Shown here piece by piece: positions 1 through 8,095 of a DNA stretch of 12,301 nucleotides. The position numbers were made by a program, and so were the translations under genes. The notes under the pieces were generated by a model. It made no database searches. It saw nothing but the letters and a program-made list of their open reading frames with translations, and had not been told where the DNA came from. Position 1 is the first letter of the stretch. Each line of letters opens with the position of its first letter. The stretch spans positions 1,519 through 13,819 of the forward strand of contig JAHBMJ010003040.1 of assembly GCA_018398765.1 (NCBI GenBank), given 5' to 3'. The DNA comes from Chromera velia. Its lineage: Eukaryota; Sar; Chromeraceae.

Positions 1-13
1 GGGGGGGGGGGGG
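1..13. repeat. Poly-G run at window start
   Basis: Thirteen consecutive G residues at the very edge, next to AT-rich DNA. This is more likely a sequencing or assembly-edge artefact than biology. Confidence 0.6.
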
Positions 14-258
14 TCAAAAGTCAAATACACTTCGTATCTGAAAAAATAAGTTTAAGAGTCAAGGAGATTTTTTTCCTTTTGGGAGCACTTCAAATAAAAG
101 AATTTAAAAAAAAAAATTAAGTTTCTCCAACTTTTTTTTTCTTTTTTTTTCTTCTATGTGCGGTGCTTAGCTCAGTACAGTCTAGCATATTTTTTGAATA
201 CTACATATTGAATTAAATGGAATCACAGTCTTTTTTCATAATACAGTCGTAAATATTT

Positions 259-264
259 TTTATT
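259..264 (-). promoter_or_regulatory. Candidate polyadenylation signal AATAAA
   Basis: The plus-strand TTTATT reads AATAAA on the gene strand, about 365 nt downstream of the TGA at 628-630. It is the first canonical hexamer met after the stop. The intervening stretch would be the 3' UTR. An AATAAA by chance in AT-rich DNA is common, so support is weak. Confidence 0.35.
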
Positions 265-627
265 GAGGCTTTTGGAAAGTGTATAGCAATAAATGGTTTG
301 CGATAAACAACCGTGCCGGACTCATACGGGCTTGATCAACGATCACGTGTCTGTCAGGCCACATCAACGCAAATCAACGCAATCAATTTGACGTTTCACA
401 GTTTGCAGCAGCGCAGCGCAGCTCATAAAGTGTGTTACCAAAACCCCCCCTCAAACCCCCCGAACTGCTGTATGAGGTCCCGAGAAAGAATTTTCGATTA
501 AACACCCCCTCCACCGGCTTTCACAAAGAGTTCTTCTGTCCCCTCTTACCGCCTAGCGCCCATACCACCCCTCCGACCTGTGGATGAACTGCCCGAATCC
601 TGTGCCCCACCACCTCCGATTCTCCTG

Positions 628-2282
628 TCACCCTTGCAGCCCTTTCTGCCCCCCTTCCTCTTCCCCGTCTCGCAAATCTCTCTGAAGCGCCCCCCCGTAA
701 GTCTCACTTGGTAAGGGAGAGCCGAGCACCCCCTCTGTCTGCACAACCGTTGCGTCAGGCGGCAGCGCATCCCCGAGTGACGACATCTGAAGAACGGCAG
801 CACTGCCCCGATCGGCCCCCGCCTCTGTGGGTGGAAACGGATCAGAAGGACCTGCTGAGACCTGCATGAGATCTTGGAAGAACAAACCCTCAGGCGAACC
901 TGGACCGAGGAGAGACGCGAAACCACTACCAAGGGGGGCACTCCCAACAGTACTCCCAGGTCTCTGCATTCCCATTCCCATACTGCGACCCCCCCCTGGC
1001 CCCTGGAATGCCTCCTCGACCCCGTCATCTTCAATCTCGAGCTGAAGGGGTTCAATTCTTGTGATGTCGACTTGGAGCTGCGATGAATCACGGGTGGACC
1101 TTCCGCCCCTTCCCCCACCGTCATGCTCGGGAGGAGCGGAGGAGCGCCTGTCGGCAGAGAGGGTCTCTGACTGACTCTCTGACAACCTACCGCTACGAGG
1201 GTGTTTGCGGAAATCGCCTGACGGGAGCTGGGTCGAATTGACAGCGGACCCAGCGACCGGGGTGAGGATGTCTCCTTTGCGGCTGGATCGGGCACTTGAT
1301 CCCGTGGCATTGCTCGGAGATCGGGTAACAGGGGCTGGTCGGATGTTTCCGGCGGAGGGGGAGGGAGGTCGAGAGACGGAATGCGAAGAGCCCCAATCCT
1401 CCCTTCCCACCCCAGACATTGTAGACCTACCCCACCCAAACGACGGCGGAGGAGCCCCCCATCCTCCTTCCGACCCACTATCCTCGTCCCTCCTTCCACC
1501 CCTCAGTCGGTCGGCAGAGGGCGGTCGACTTCCGCCTGCCCCGCCGGTGCCACACGCCCCACCGCTTAGCCCAGAGGCTTGAGTCAGCTGAGAAATTCTC
1601 TGCATGAGCTCAGGCTTTGCACTCAGCACACGGTCTTTCTTTACGAAGAACACGTGCTGGTGTGTGAGAGCCGGGTCGGGACCGCGCGCGCGGGATACGA
1701 AGGCTTGGTTCTCTGGGCAGAACTCGTCTTGGAATCTAGATGCAGGGGCTGCCTCGAGGTAATCCTCCAGAATTCTGAGGTCGCCCACCTCATAATCCTC
1801 ATACTCACTGGCTTCGTTGTCTGAGGGGTCAACGAGGATGTGTTCGGGGGCCAAGGAGCCGGGAATGTTCTCTGGCTTTGGATAAGGCCAGGGACCCCCG
1901 TTGCTTTTTTTGACATGCCATTCCCCACCCATCAGATGGTCGAGGGCGAAGAATTTGGCTGGCACCTCGGGAGTGTCAGCGAAGGTCTTACCACACGGAA
2001 CACACACAAGCTGCGTGCGTCTGCGGCGTGCAGCCTTGTAGAGAGTTTCCTCCATTCTGATCGAATGCTTGTCTTCGCAGAGCGAGGCAATGTCTGTGCT
2101 CCTATCGAACCGGCCATGCAAACAGGGCTCACGGGAGTTGTTGCACTTGGTGGGATGCATACATCTCTTCCATCTCTTGTCCCCTACCCACTTTTTCTTC
2201 TGACCAAGGGGATGCTGCTCGGGGTGCAGAGGGATCCAGAGTTGAGCGACCATCCTGGGATGTTCGCGTGTGCCTGACGGGT
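628..2282 (-). CDS. Exon 8: Cys/His cluster and low-complexity C-terminus
   Basis: This is the terminal exon, residues 697-1247, with TGA at 628-630. The acceptor CATCCCTTCAG (AG at 2283-2284) has a long pyrimidine tract. The first part holds C737, H739, C743, C750, H752, C765, H769, C790 and C793, a possible zinc-binding cluster. A conserved-looking stretch follows (KFFALDHLMGGEWHV, an acidic patch, DLRILEDYLEAAPASRF, HVFFVKKDRVL). From about residue 935 the sequence is rich in Gly, Ser, Pro and Arg and probably disordered. The frame is open for 551 codons with GC-rich codon use, the strongest coding signal in the window. Confidence 0.8.
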
Positions 2283-5200
2283 CTGAAGGGATGCATGGAT
2301 CGAAGCAGAGAGGTGTGAGGGGAGAATACATGGACGCAACAGCCAGAGAAAGCAAGAGAGAGAACACACAGGAAGAGAAGGACATGCAAGGGGTGTATGG
2401 GTGAACAAAGCTAGGGAAGAGAGTAAGTAACACGGAAAGTGCACGTCAATCACGGACAGCAGCCGTGCACAGACAGGGTAATGCTATGGATGAACGGTCT
2501 ACGAGGAAGCGCACGGCCCTGCCTGCCTCTCTTCTCGAAGTCAGGGCATGCCACAGAAGATCCACGCGGAGATTACTGGAGGAGATACTGATAAGTGCGA
2601 TGAAAAAGAGTGAAACGACAAGAAAAGACAGAGGTCAGGAAGGGATGCTCAAAAACAAGCCAAACCGCCTTGCAATCTCCTGTCTCCTAGGCATGCAGAT
2701 TTTCTCTTTTCATTGTCTTTCGACCTGCCAATTGCAATCATGCAGTCATGCATGCCCATGCACCCACCCACCCACCGTCTCCAGGGAACTTCTTGGCGAC
2801 AACGTAGGGAGTCACCGTGATGCTTCCAGTAGTGAAGCGACGCAGGATGGACTTGGGATCTGAGTCCTTCGTCATTCCTGTCATCGGCGGCTTTCCCTTT
2901 CTCCCCCCCGCCTTTCCCGTCGGTCTCTTATCTCCGCAGTTCCACACAGCTTTCTCATCGAGCTCCCCAAACACCTTCTTCAGCCACCCGTCGATTCGGT
3001 CCAAAGGCAGGGCGACACCGGAGCCAGAAACCCCCTCCCAGACCGCAGCGACCTCAATCAACTGCCACTCCTGCGGCGGCAGTCGCTCCAGGATCACTCG
3101 GCGTGAGTGCAGTGGGTTTAAGTACGTGTCGCGAGCGTTTGGGGTCAACACTACGCGCAGGCTTCCGTCTTTGGTCGGGTGCTCAAACACCTGGTCGGAC
3201 CGGAAATTGATCCCACAGGGTCCATTCGTGGCGATGGAGGGAGAGAACTCGGGGCAGAGAAATTTGGTGATGGCGTAAAACTGCCCTGCTAGCTGAGTGC
3301 GTCTGGTGTGGGATTCTTTCTTCCGAAACTTCAACAGCTTGTTGTAGGGTTCCTCTTCAGCTTTTTGCTGTTCTTCTCCTTCTTTTCCGATCTCCTCCCC
3401 ATCCACTTGCCCCCCTTCCATCTCGCCTCCATCTCCATCCCTATCAGCCGTCACACTTTCCGGTGTTACGTTCTTCTCCCCCCCCGCCCCATCCGTCTGC
3501 GCATCCTGCAACGTGAGGTCTTCACAGTCAAGAAAAGCACTCAGCGCCTCGCCCACCGACTCCCTCTCCTTCCAGCAATCCAGAAGGGACTCCGGCCCCC
3601 CGAATTCTGCAGAGGGCGGGCAGAAGTGCGCGAATGGAAAGCGAATGCATTCATTTTGTGTGCTGTTGGGGAATCAGGTTTCTTCAGGGCTAGAAGAAGG
3701 AAAGAGGCAGTCACTAAGTCAGAAGGAAATCCCCAAAGAGGGGTGCCTGCAGAAAAAGGACGGAGTGAATTGCACGGATGCACAAGGAGACGAAGAATTA
3801 AGGACAGAAGAAACGAATAGATCGAGAATGGGATCATCGTTGATGCCTCATCCGATACGCAAAAGGAAAATGGGGAAGCGGCATCGGCAGAAGGAAGGAA
3901 GGAAGGAAGGCAGGAAGGAATGAAAGAAGGAAAGAATTTTAGAAACACACACAAGATAGCCGACAATTAAAGAAAGGAGATATGTAGAGGAACAACGACG
4001 AAGGGGAAAAGACTCGTCAACCTGAGCACGTGAGAACGTTACGTATCTGCGGCAGTTCTCGCTTGCTTTCTGGACTTGCGGGCAGACAGACGGTGGATGC
4101 GGCAAAACGCAATGCGATGATCGAAAAAGCTGACCGACCAACCGATGTCCAAATAAACGCCACGAAAATACACACACTCGCCGTCGTCGTTCAAATCCGG
4201 AGCAGCCCTGCACAAGAAATTAAGGCACAAACAATGGAAAGGAAGGAAGAAATTCTGCTGACAGGGCAGGTCAAACAAAGGGGAGCTAGGGCGATGTATA
4301 CTTGAGGAGGGGGGGGAAAGAGAATTTTCGTGCCAGCAGCACGAGTAGGTGCAGACCAATCGTCATCAAATCGACCACTTCATTCCTTTCGGGTGTTTCC
4401 TGACAACTTGGCGGACGGGGCACACTCGATTCATTCGACAATTCTCAACACGCAGATCGAAAGTGTTGGAAAGCCCACCTTGCTGACGAAGCCGAATAAG
4501 AAGAAGAAGAAGAAGGCATGTTGGGTGGAGGCAGTGGACCTCTGTGTTGGGGCGCTGCATGTGTCGGTGGCGGCGGTGGCGGTGGTGGCGGAGGTCGTTG
4601 CTTGCCAAAAGACTGAGAGAGTGACATCTGCATGGGGGGCGGTGGCGGCCGACCCAAGCTTCTGAAGGGAAGAAGGGAAGAGGCGAGAGAACGCTTGAGC
4701 ACGAGCAGAGGCAGATAGAAGGAAAGGGAGAAGCAGAGAAAGGCCGGACTTAAGAAGTGTATAACCCTCCGGACTCGCATACGAGGTCAGAAGGTGAAAA
4801 GCAATTCCACCACCCTGCAAATCAATTCACCGCCTGAGCCAAACAGGCACACGCGCCCCCGTAATTGAACAAACACGAACCTTCAAGCAACGAAACGAAG
4901 GACGACGCTTGGCCCTGAGAGAAAGGAGACCAAAAGAAGTCTTTCTTTCTGCATGATGAACTCTGAGAGAGAGGGAGAGAGAGAGAAAGAGAGCTCACCC
5001 AAATGCGCCACTTGAAGGAGAAGGGTGAAATTCCGCACGAAAAGAGGGAAACTGCATGGCTGCTGGGGACCAGCTCTGGAGGTGGTTGTCGGTGAAGCTG
5101 CAGAGAGGAGGCAGGCGTGCCACGCATAGACAGATAGACAGTCCACATGCAGTGAATGATCGACGTACAGAAGGAAGACAGTCGGGACCGAGTGCAGGGA

Positions 5201-5359
5201 GAGCCACCGACAGACAGAGAGTCTGAGTGCCATGTGGCAATTGCGCGTGCGCACGGACAGACATGCCAACTCTCCAATCGCCGTGAGCCGAACCAAACCA
5301 AGCGCTCCTGCTTGCCCCCTGCGCGCGCGCGCGCGTGTGTGTGTGCGTGTGTGTGCGTG

Positions 5360-5399
<40 letters not shown>

Positions 5400-6880
5400 T
5401 GCGTGCGTGTGCGCGTGTACGTAGTTGGGTCCTTGGAGCACCAAAGAGCGACTCAGCCCTCGGTCCTTCACACGGAAAGCGAAGAGAGAAGAAACCCGTA
5501 TGAAAAGACGAAGCCCTCACGGTCTCGCTCACCTGTGTGTAGAGGTCGGTGAGAGGCACATCGACCTGCAAGGGTGCATGCACGACGCGCGAGGAATTGG
5601 GGGGCACATCTCACCACATCACATCACATCACATCACCGTATTGAGTGGGGAAAAACAGAAAAAGAATGGTCGACTGAGAGAAGATCAAGAACAACAAGA
5701 AGAAGACGAAGAGTCAAATACGTTTGTCTCATCGGGTTTCGACAGATAACAAAGCAACCGCTTCCTACTCTGGGAGAAAAAATGGAAGAAAAGGGGGGGA
5801 CAGCACTTTGCTGTGGGCATAAGAAAGATGGAAGGGCAGTTGAGCAATACGGTCAGCTCCGAAAAAGGGAAGGCAGGGCCTTTCTTTGTCCCTTTCTTTC
5901 TTTCTTTCTTTCTTTCTTTTTTTCTTTTTTTTTTCTTTCGTGCCTTTTCTCGCTCCCTCTGCCTCCGAAACCTCTCTCTGTAAGCAGTAAGAATGCACCT
6001 GCACTGCGAGGCTCTGACAGCGAATTCCTCAAATCAGACACATCCCGTACTGACCCTAGAGGCCCTACAACTGTCTCCGTTGGCGACTGCACAGGGAGGA
6101 CATAGACAGGGTCAGCGAGCACGTCAAGGGCTCGTTCCAGGGAAACAAAAATATCTCGAACGGGACAAAGAGGCACAGCAGGTTCATCTTTCGTACGGAA
6201 CGCAATCAACAATTTGATCAAAGAGAGGCGCATGCAGCTCCTGGGCAACCCTTCCCCCGGATCGGCACCAAAGCGTTTATTTGCCTTTCTGCTGGAGTCC
6301 AATGCCGGAATTAGTACGTCAAACAGCCAGATCACATGCGGGCCATGCACCAAATACAGATGTAGACGGATGCACTGAGACAAGAAGAGGAACTGGCTCA
6401 CAGCAAAAGGGTCTGGAGGAACCGGGGCGTTCTCTGCTAAGCACTCACTGACCATTGCGGGATTTTGAATGTGTCCCTGCGGACTGACTGTCCCCTGGTG
6501 GAGGCTCGACAGTCCAGGAGGGGGCGCAGGCGGTGGCGGCTGCGAATTTTTGATCAAGACGCTCTGGAGACGGTTCAGGAACTTTAGTGGGACGCCCTCT
6601 ATTTTCAGTTGGTCCAGGAAACCCCAAAAATCGCCTCGTGCAGCATCTTTTAGCGACTGCACGGTCACCCCATTCTGTTGCAGACTGCAAAAGGGGGCAC
6701 AGAATCCACACGATCACATTTTTGCAACATTCAAAGAAAACAGGACTTTTCAGAAAGTTGGTAAGCAGGAAAAAAAAAACGTACTCACAGATTTTGGAGT
6801 CTCTGCACAGCAACAGCGGGCTCAGCAATATGCTCTTCAGCCGCAGCCTGCCACAAAAAAGCGCTGATTTCCGCTGACAT
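628..6880 (-). CDS. Eight-exon gene for a ~1247-residue multidomain protein of unknown family
   Basis: Model: join of 6789-6880, 6055-6684, 5533-5565, 4999-5097, 4479-4661, 4043-4207, 2776-3662 and 628-2282, complement. Exon lengths sum to 3744 nt, exactly 1248 codons with a TGA stop at 628-630. The ATG at 6878-6880 has G at -3 and follows an in-frame TAA six codons upstream. Introns 1-6 are phase 2 and intron 7 is phase 1; all have GT/AG borders. Predicted layout: SAM-like segment (about 24-75), first Pro run (80-87), hydrophobic helical block (124-225), Pro/Ser linker (285-345), basic segment (346-400), acidic stretch (about 467-507), folded-looking block (508-650), Cys/His cluster (737-793), then a Gly/Ser/Pro/Arg tail from about 935. 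There is no signal peptide at the chosen start. The layout suggests a cytoplasmic or nuclear scaffold or adaptor, but that is inference. Exon existence is better supported than each junction, and a split into two genes cannot be excluded. Confidence 0.6.
2283..2775 (-). other. Intron 7
   Basis: This 493-nt intron separates the two largest exons, with donor GTGGGT and acceptor CCTTCAG. The last ~170 nt are pyrimidine-rich. By chance this tail reads in frame with exon 8 from an ATG at 2433 as a hydrophobic, signal-peptide-like run. An alternative gene start at 2433 is therefore possible but is not favoured, because the phase-1 splice rebuilds an Asp codon cleanly. Confidence 0.5.
2776..3662 (-). 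CDS. Exon 7: acidic stretch and folded central block
   Basis: Residues 401-697. The chosen acceptor is TTCCCCAACAG (AG at 3663-3664), which keeps phase 2; an alternative CTGCAG acceptor would start the exon at 3606 and needs phase 1. The N-terminal part contains NECIRFPFAHFC and SLLDCWKERES, followed by an acidic Glu/Gly/Asp-rich stretch (about 467-507). Next comes an order-promoting block from about 508 to 650 (FYAITKFLCPEFSPSI, LRVVLTPNARDTYLNP, EWQLIEVAAVWEGV, IDGWLKKVFGELDEK), then a Lys/Gly-rich loop and SITVTPYVVAKKFPGD. The donor is GTGGGT (2770-2775) within a GTGG repeat. I do not recognise the fold. Confidence 0.7.
3663..4042 (-). other. Intron 6, with a GGAA/TTCC tract
   Basis: This 380-nt non-coding stretch lies between exons 6 and 7. 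On the gene strand it is pyrimidine-rich and contains a tandem TTCC run (plus-strand GGAA, about 3891-3935). Several competing acceptors (CTGCAG, TTCTTCTAG, CAACAG) crowd its end, so the exon 7 start carries uncertainty. Confidence 0.45.
3891..3935. repeat. GGAA microsatellite
   Basis: Four to five GAAG/GGAA units with degenerate flanks lie in intron 6. On the gene strand they add to the pyrimidine-rich character of the intron. Confidence 0.8.
4043..4207 (-). CDS. Exon 6: basic segment
   Basis: This 165-nt exon encodes residues 346-400. The acceptor is TTTCTTGTGCAG (AG at 4208-4209) and the donor is GTAACG (4037-4042). The frame reads AAPDLNDDGECVYFRGVYLDIGWSV... and ends in a Lys/Arg-rich tail (RLSARKSRKQAR) that could act as a nuclear localisation signal (inference). 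In-frame read-through ends in TAA directly at the donor. Phase 2 on both sides matches its neighbours. Confidence 0.5.
4479..4661 (-). CDS. Exon 5: polyproline/polyserine linker
   Basis: This 183-nt exon encodes residues 285-345. It contains PPPPP, a MQMSLSQSFG spacer, a run of ten prolines using mixed CCA/CCG/CCT codons, then LPPP and five serines. The acceptor is CTTCCCTTCAG (AG at 4662-4663); the donor is GTGGGC (4473-4478), non-optimal at position 3. Polyproline tracts of this kind often bind profilin, SH3 or WW domains (established for such motifs in general), but no partner can be named here. The other two frames would give poly-Phe/Leu or His/Arg-rich peptides, which are less plausible. 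Confidence 0.55.
4962..4993. repeat. GA-rich tract directly downstream of exon 4
   Basis: This is a GAGA/GGGA run on the plus strand (CTCT on the gene strand). It forms the first bases of intron 4 after the GTGAGC donor. A pyrimidine-rich run next to a donor may act as a splicing regulatory element, but this is inference. Confidence 0.6.
4999..5097 (-). CDS. Exon 4: Ser/Phe/Pro-rich segment
   Basis: A 99-nt stretch lies between CCTCTCTGCAG (AG at 5098-5099) and GTGAGC (4993-4998). In the phase-2 frame the first half has mostly C or G at third codon positions and encodes SFTDNHLQSWSPAAMQ..., joining exon 5 as ...PSSGAFG-SLGRPPPPP. Read-through of the donor hits TGA at once. The exon is 33 codons and symmetric, so it could also be optional. 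Confidence 0.55.
5321..5420. repeat. (GC)n(GT)n dinucleotide repeat in intron 3
   Basis: An alternating purine-pyrimidine tract starts as GC repeats and continues as GT repeats with occasional GC interruptions for about 100 bp. It lies within intron 3 of the large gene (5098-5532). Such tracts can adopt left-handed Z-DNA under negative supercoiling (established for the sequence type). Length variation between strains is expected. Confidence 0.9.
5533..5565 (-). CDS. Exon 3: 33-nt microexon (possible cassette)
   Basis: The stretch is bounded by CACCCTTGCAG on the 5' side and GTGAGC (5527-5532) on the 3' side. Its length is a multiple of three, so including or skipping it leaves the frame intact (adds SMCLSPTSTHS in the phase-2 frame). 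Read-through of the donor gives TGA at once. All three frames are open across 33 nt, so coding cannot be shown from composition; the support is two good splice borders and phase compatibility. Confidence 0.45.
5605..5637. repeat. Short CACAT pentanucleotide repeat
   Basis: Tandem ACATC/CACAT units lie in intron 2 of the large gene. The array is short (about six units, one imperfect) and shows no further structure. Confidence 0.75.
5881..5939. repeat. TTTC/GAAA microsatellite
   Basis: About six clean TTTC units grade into T-rich sequence on the plus strand, so the gene strand is purine-rich here. It sits in intron 2. On the gene strand a frame that stays open through it gives a Lys/Glu/Arg repeat, which is a by-product of the microsatellite and not evidence of coding. 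Confidence 0.85.
6055..6684 (-). CDS. Exon 2: SAM-like end plus helical block
   Basis: Residues 31-241. The start continues NGV-x-V-x-SL-x-D...GDFWGFLDQL-x-IEGVPLKFLNRLQSVL, which resembles the spacing of a sterile alpha motif (pattern match by eye only). A PPPPAPPP run (80-87) follows, then a hydrophobic helical block around 124-225 (SQFLFLSQCIRLHLYLV and LSLIKLLIAF). The 3' border is the least certain part. A GTCAGT donor at 6049-6054 gives phase 2 and a continuous protein through the next five exons. A second candidate, GTGCAT at 5993-5998, gives phase 1, which would lead into a stop or unnatural frames downstream. Confidence 0.7.
6789..6880 (-). CDS. Exon 1 (start exon)
   Basis: This exon holds the ATG and residues 1-30. 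It ends at a strong donor, GTGAGT (6783-6788), in phase 2. Reading through the donor gives an immediate TGA. The 104-nt intron 1 ends in CCCCTTTTGCAG (AG at 6685-6686), and the join restores a Leu codon inside a helix-like run (RLQN-L-LQQNGV). The encoded peptide is amphipathic and helical and forms the first half of the SAM-like segment. Confidence 0.65.
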
Positions 6881-7570
6881 GGCCTGGTGCTCTGGTTATT
6901 CACGCACAAACACACACTCAGGTCAAACAAAGAGGAGACGGGCCCGGATGATCAACGCATACAAGGAGACAGCGGTGTTTCCACGCGAATCCGAAATTCC
7001 AAGGCCAATGGAAGTTACATCCGCGTGCGTGCCGTAGCTGATTCCCTGCTGATCACGTGACGCTGATCATGACTGATACGATTCTATTATATATATAATC
7101 ACAGTATCCCTCAATCATGCAGTGAGTCCCATGATCCCCATCCATTCCCCATCCACTAGCTGAGGAAACTTCCTGAATCGCCTCAGTGTATCTTACTATA
7201 CTATACTAAAAAAATATATATATATATGCTATATACTCGCGTCTGGATCTGACTGCGTGGGCACCACCTGTGCAGAAATTTGCATTTTGGGTCCAAATCT
7301 TACTGTACTAGCTATATAACGCCCCGGCAATGTTGATTCGTGCCGCGAATCGTGCGCACATATAGTTGCCATTCGGGCCCAACTAATTAAGCGACACATA
7401 AAAATTTCTCTATAAGACGGCCTGCGCATATATATATACATATATACTCTGAAGCCTTTTGAACGCCGTTTTCCTTCAAAACTCAACTTGACTTGAGTCA
7501 TATGATTCAATCTGCTTCGAATGATAGTTCCTGGATGTATAGCACGTCCCAGCATACCGGCCCTTAGTTC
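6881..7570. other. Upstream intergenic region; no gene supported
   Basis: The first ~200 bp are of mixed composition and probably hold the 5' UTR and promoter of the minus-strand gene. TA-rich runs occur at 7084-7099, 7195-7230 and 7429-7446. A minus-strand frame stays open from 7666 to 7229, but it translates to an unstructured Arg/Ser/His-rich peptide over mixed repeats, so it is not called as a gene. Confidence 0.5.
7048..7069. promoter_or_regulatory. Double GCTGATCA flanking CACGTG, upstream of the large gene
   Basis: Two identical GCTGATCA octamers (7048-7055 and 7062-7069) overlap and flank a CACGTGAC motif (CACGTG at 7054-7059), about 170 bp upstream of the ATG at 6880. CACGTG is the classical bHLH/bZIP E-box or G-box core. 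The arrangement looks like a composite factor-binding site for the minus-strand gene, though no expression evidence is available. Confidence 0.3.
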
Positions 7571-8095
7571 GCATGGCATTAGTGTATGCCGGAGGTGAGT
7601 AGGGTGCTTTTTACCCCTCCTTTTACATAGGAGACCGGCGCTTTTCCACAAAAAACTCGTTCTCATGATTAGTAAAGAGTTAGAAGCTGAAACTTTGTGT
7701 AAGAAGACGTTGTAATGATAGAAAAGGAACTATGGAACAAATTTTTTATATCACTTCTAGAAATATAGGCTGCCATACAAATTTTGTGAGTTTTATACCG
7801 TTTTTCTTATTGTTGAAAACCATTAAAAAATGGCCAAAAACTAACAAAATTTGTATGACAGCCTATGTTTCTAGAAATTGATTGAGGGTTTTTTCATGCA
7901 TACCGCATCCCCATATATGAAATATAAAAAATCTGTTCCATAGTATTTTATAGTTCTTTTTCTATCATTACAACGTCTTCTTATACAAAGTTTCAACTTC
8001 TACGTCCTTACTAATTATGAGAAATATGCTGCTTTAGGGGGGCAAAAAACACCCCACTCGCCCCTAGCATGCGGGGTATCATGCCCAGGCCAATT
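7571..8095. mobile_element. Long imperfect inverted repeat (foldback or MITE-like element)
   Basis: The left arm (about 7571-7797) pairs with the right arm (about 7842-8095), leaving a spacer of about 45 bp. The best block is GAAACTTTGTGTAAGAAGACG and its continuation (7690-7731) against the complement of about 7945-7995, with only a few differences over more than 40 bp. Other paired blocks are the TTCTAGAAA/TATAGGCTG...CATACAAATTTTG section near the centre and GGGTG-TTTTT-CCCC near the ends. Indels between arms show the hairpin is old. There is no ORF. It fits a non-autonomous foldback element or MITE; target-site duplications were not resolved. Confidence 0.7.

Larger units (their letters stand above)
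1..627. other. 3' flank of the large gene; AT-rich, no gene seen
   Basis: The stretch opens with 13 consecutive G residues, probably a sequencing or scaffold-edge artefact. Positions 14-310 are AT-rich with A and T homopolymers. Positions 310-627 are more GC-rich and would be mostly 3' UTR of the minus-strand gene. A small direct repeat (ATCAACGCA twice, 363-381) is present. No ORF here has supporting features. Confidence 0.5.

Noticed and set aside
160-200. tRNA or SINE A-box-like stretch (GCTTAGCTCAGTA)
   Set aside because: No B box, no acceptor stem pairing and no cloverleaf could be drawn downstream.
1205-2277. Plus-strand open frames opposite exon 8
   Set aside because: They are shadows of the GC-rich minus-strand coding frame, with Pro/Ser/Arg-biased composition and no own splice or start context.
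2283-2433. ATG at 2433 in frame with exon 8, giving a hydrophobic signal-peptide-like N-terminus
   Set aside because: The stretch is the pyrimidine-rich tail of an intron, which translates to Leu/Ser/Phe runs by composition. The acceptor at 2283-2284 joins exon 7 in the right phase.
4881-4914. A 34-nt candidate exon between CTCTCAG and GTTCGT
   Set aside because: It shifts phase by one and breaks the phase-2 chain between exons 4 and 5. In the phase-1 frame it contains TGA, and the direct 4-to-5 join reads better.
5993-5998. GTGCAT as the donor of exon 2
   Set aside because: It gives phase 1, which forces exon 4 into a frame that cannot continue into the polyproline exon. GTCAGT at 6049-6054 keeps the frame. 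Not fully excluded.
6948-7037. Small plus-strand ORF of 29 codons starting MINAYKETAVF, divergent from the large gene
   Set aside because: Too short to judge, with no conserved motif; it lies in the likely 5' UTR or promoter of the minus-strand gene.
7229-7666. 145-codon minus-strand open frame
   Set aside because: Composition is unstructured and it overlaps TA repeats and the foldback arm; nothing supports coding.
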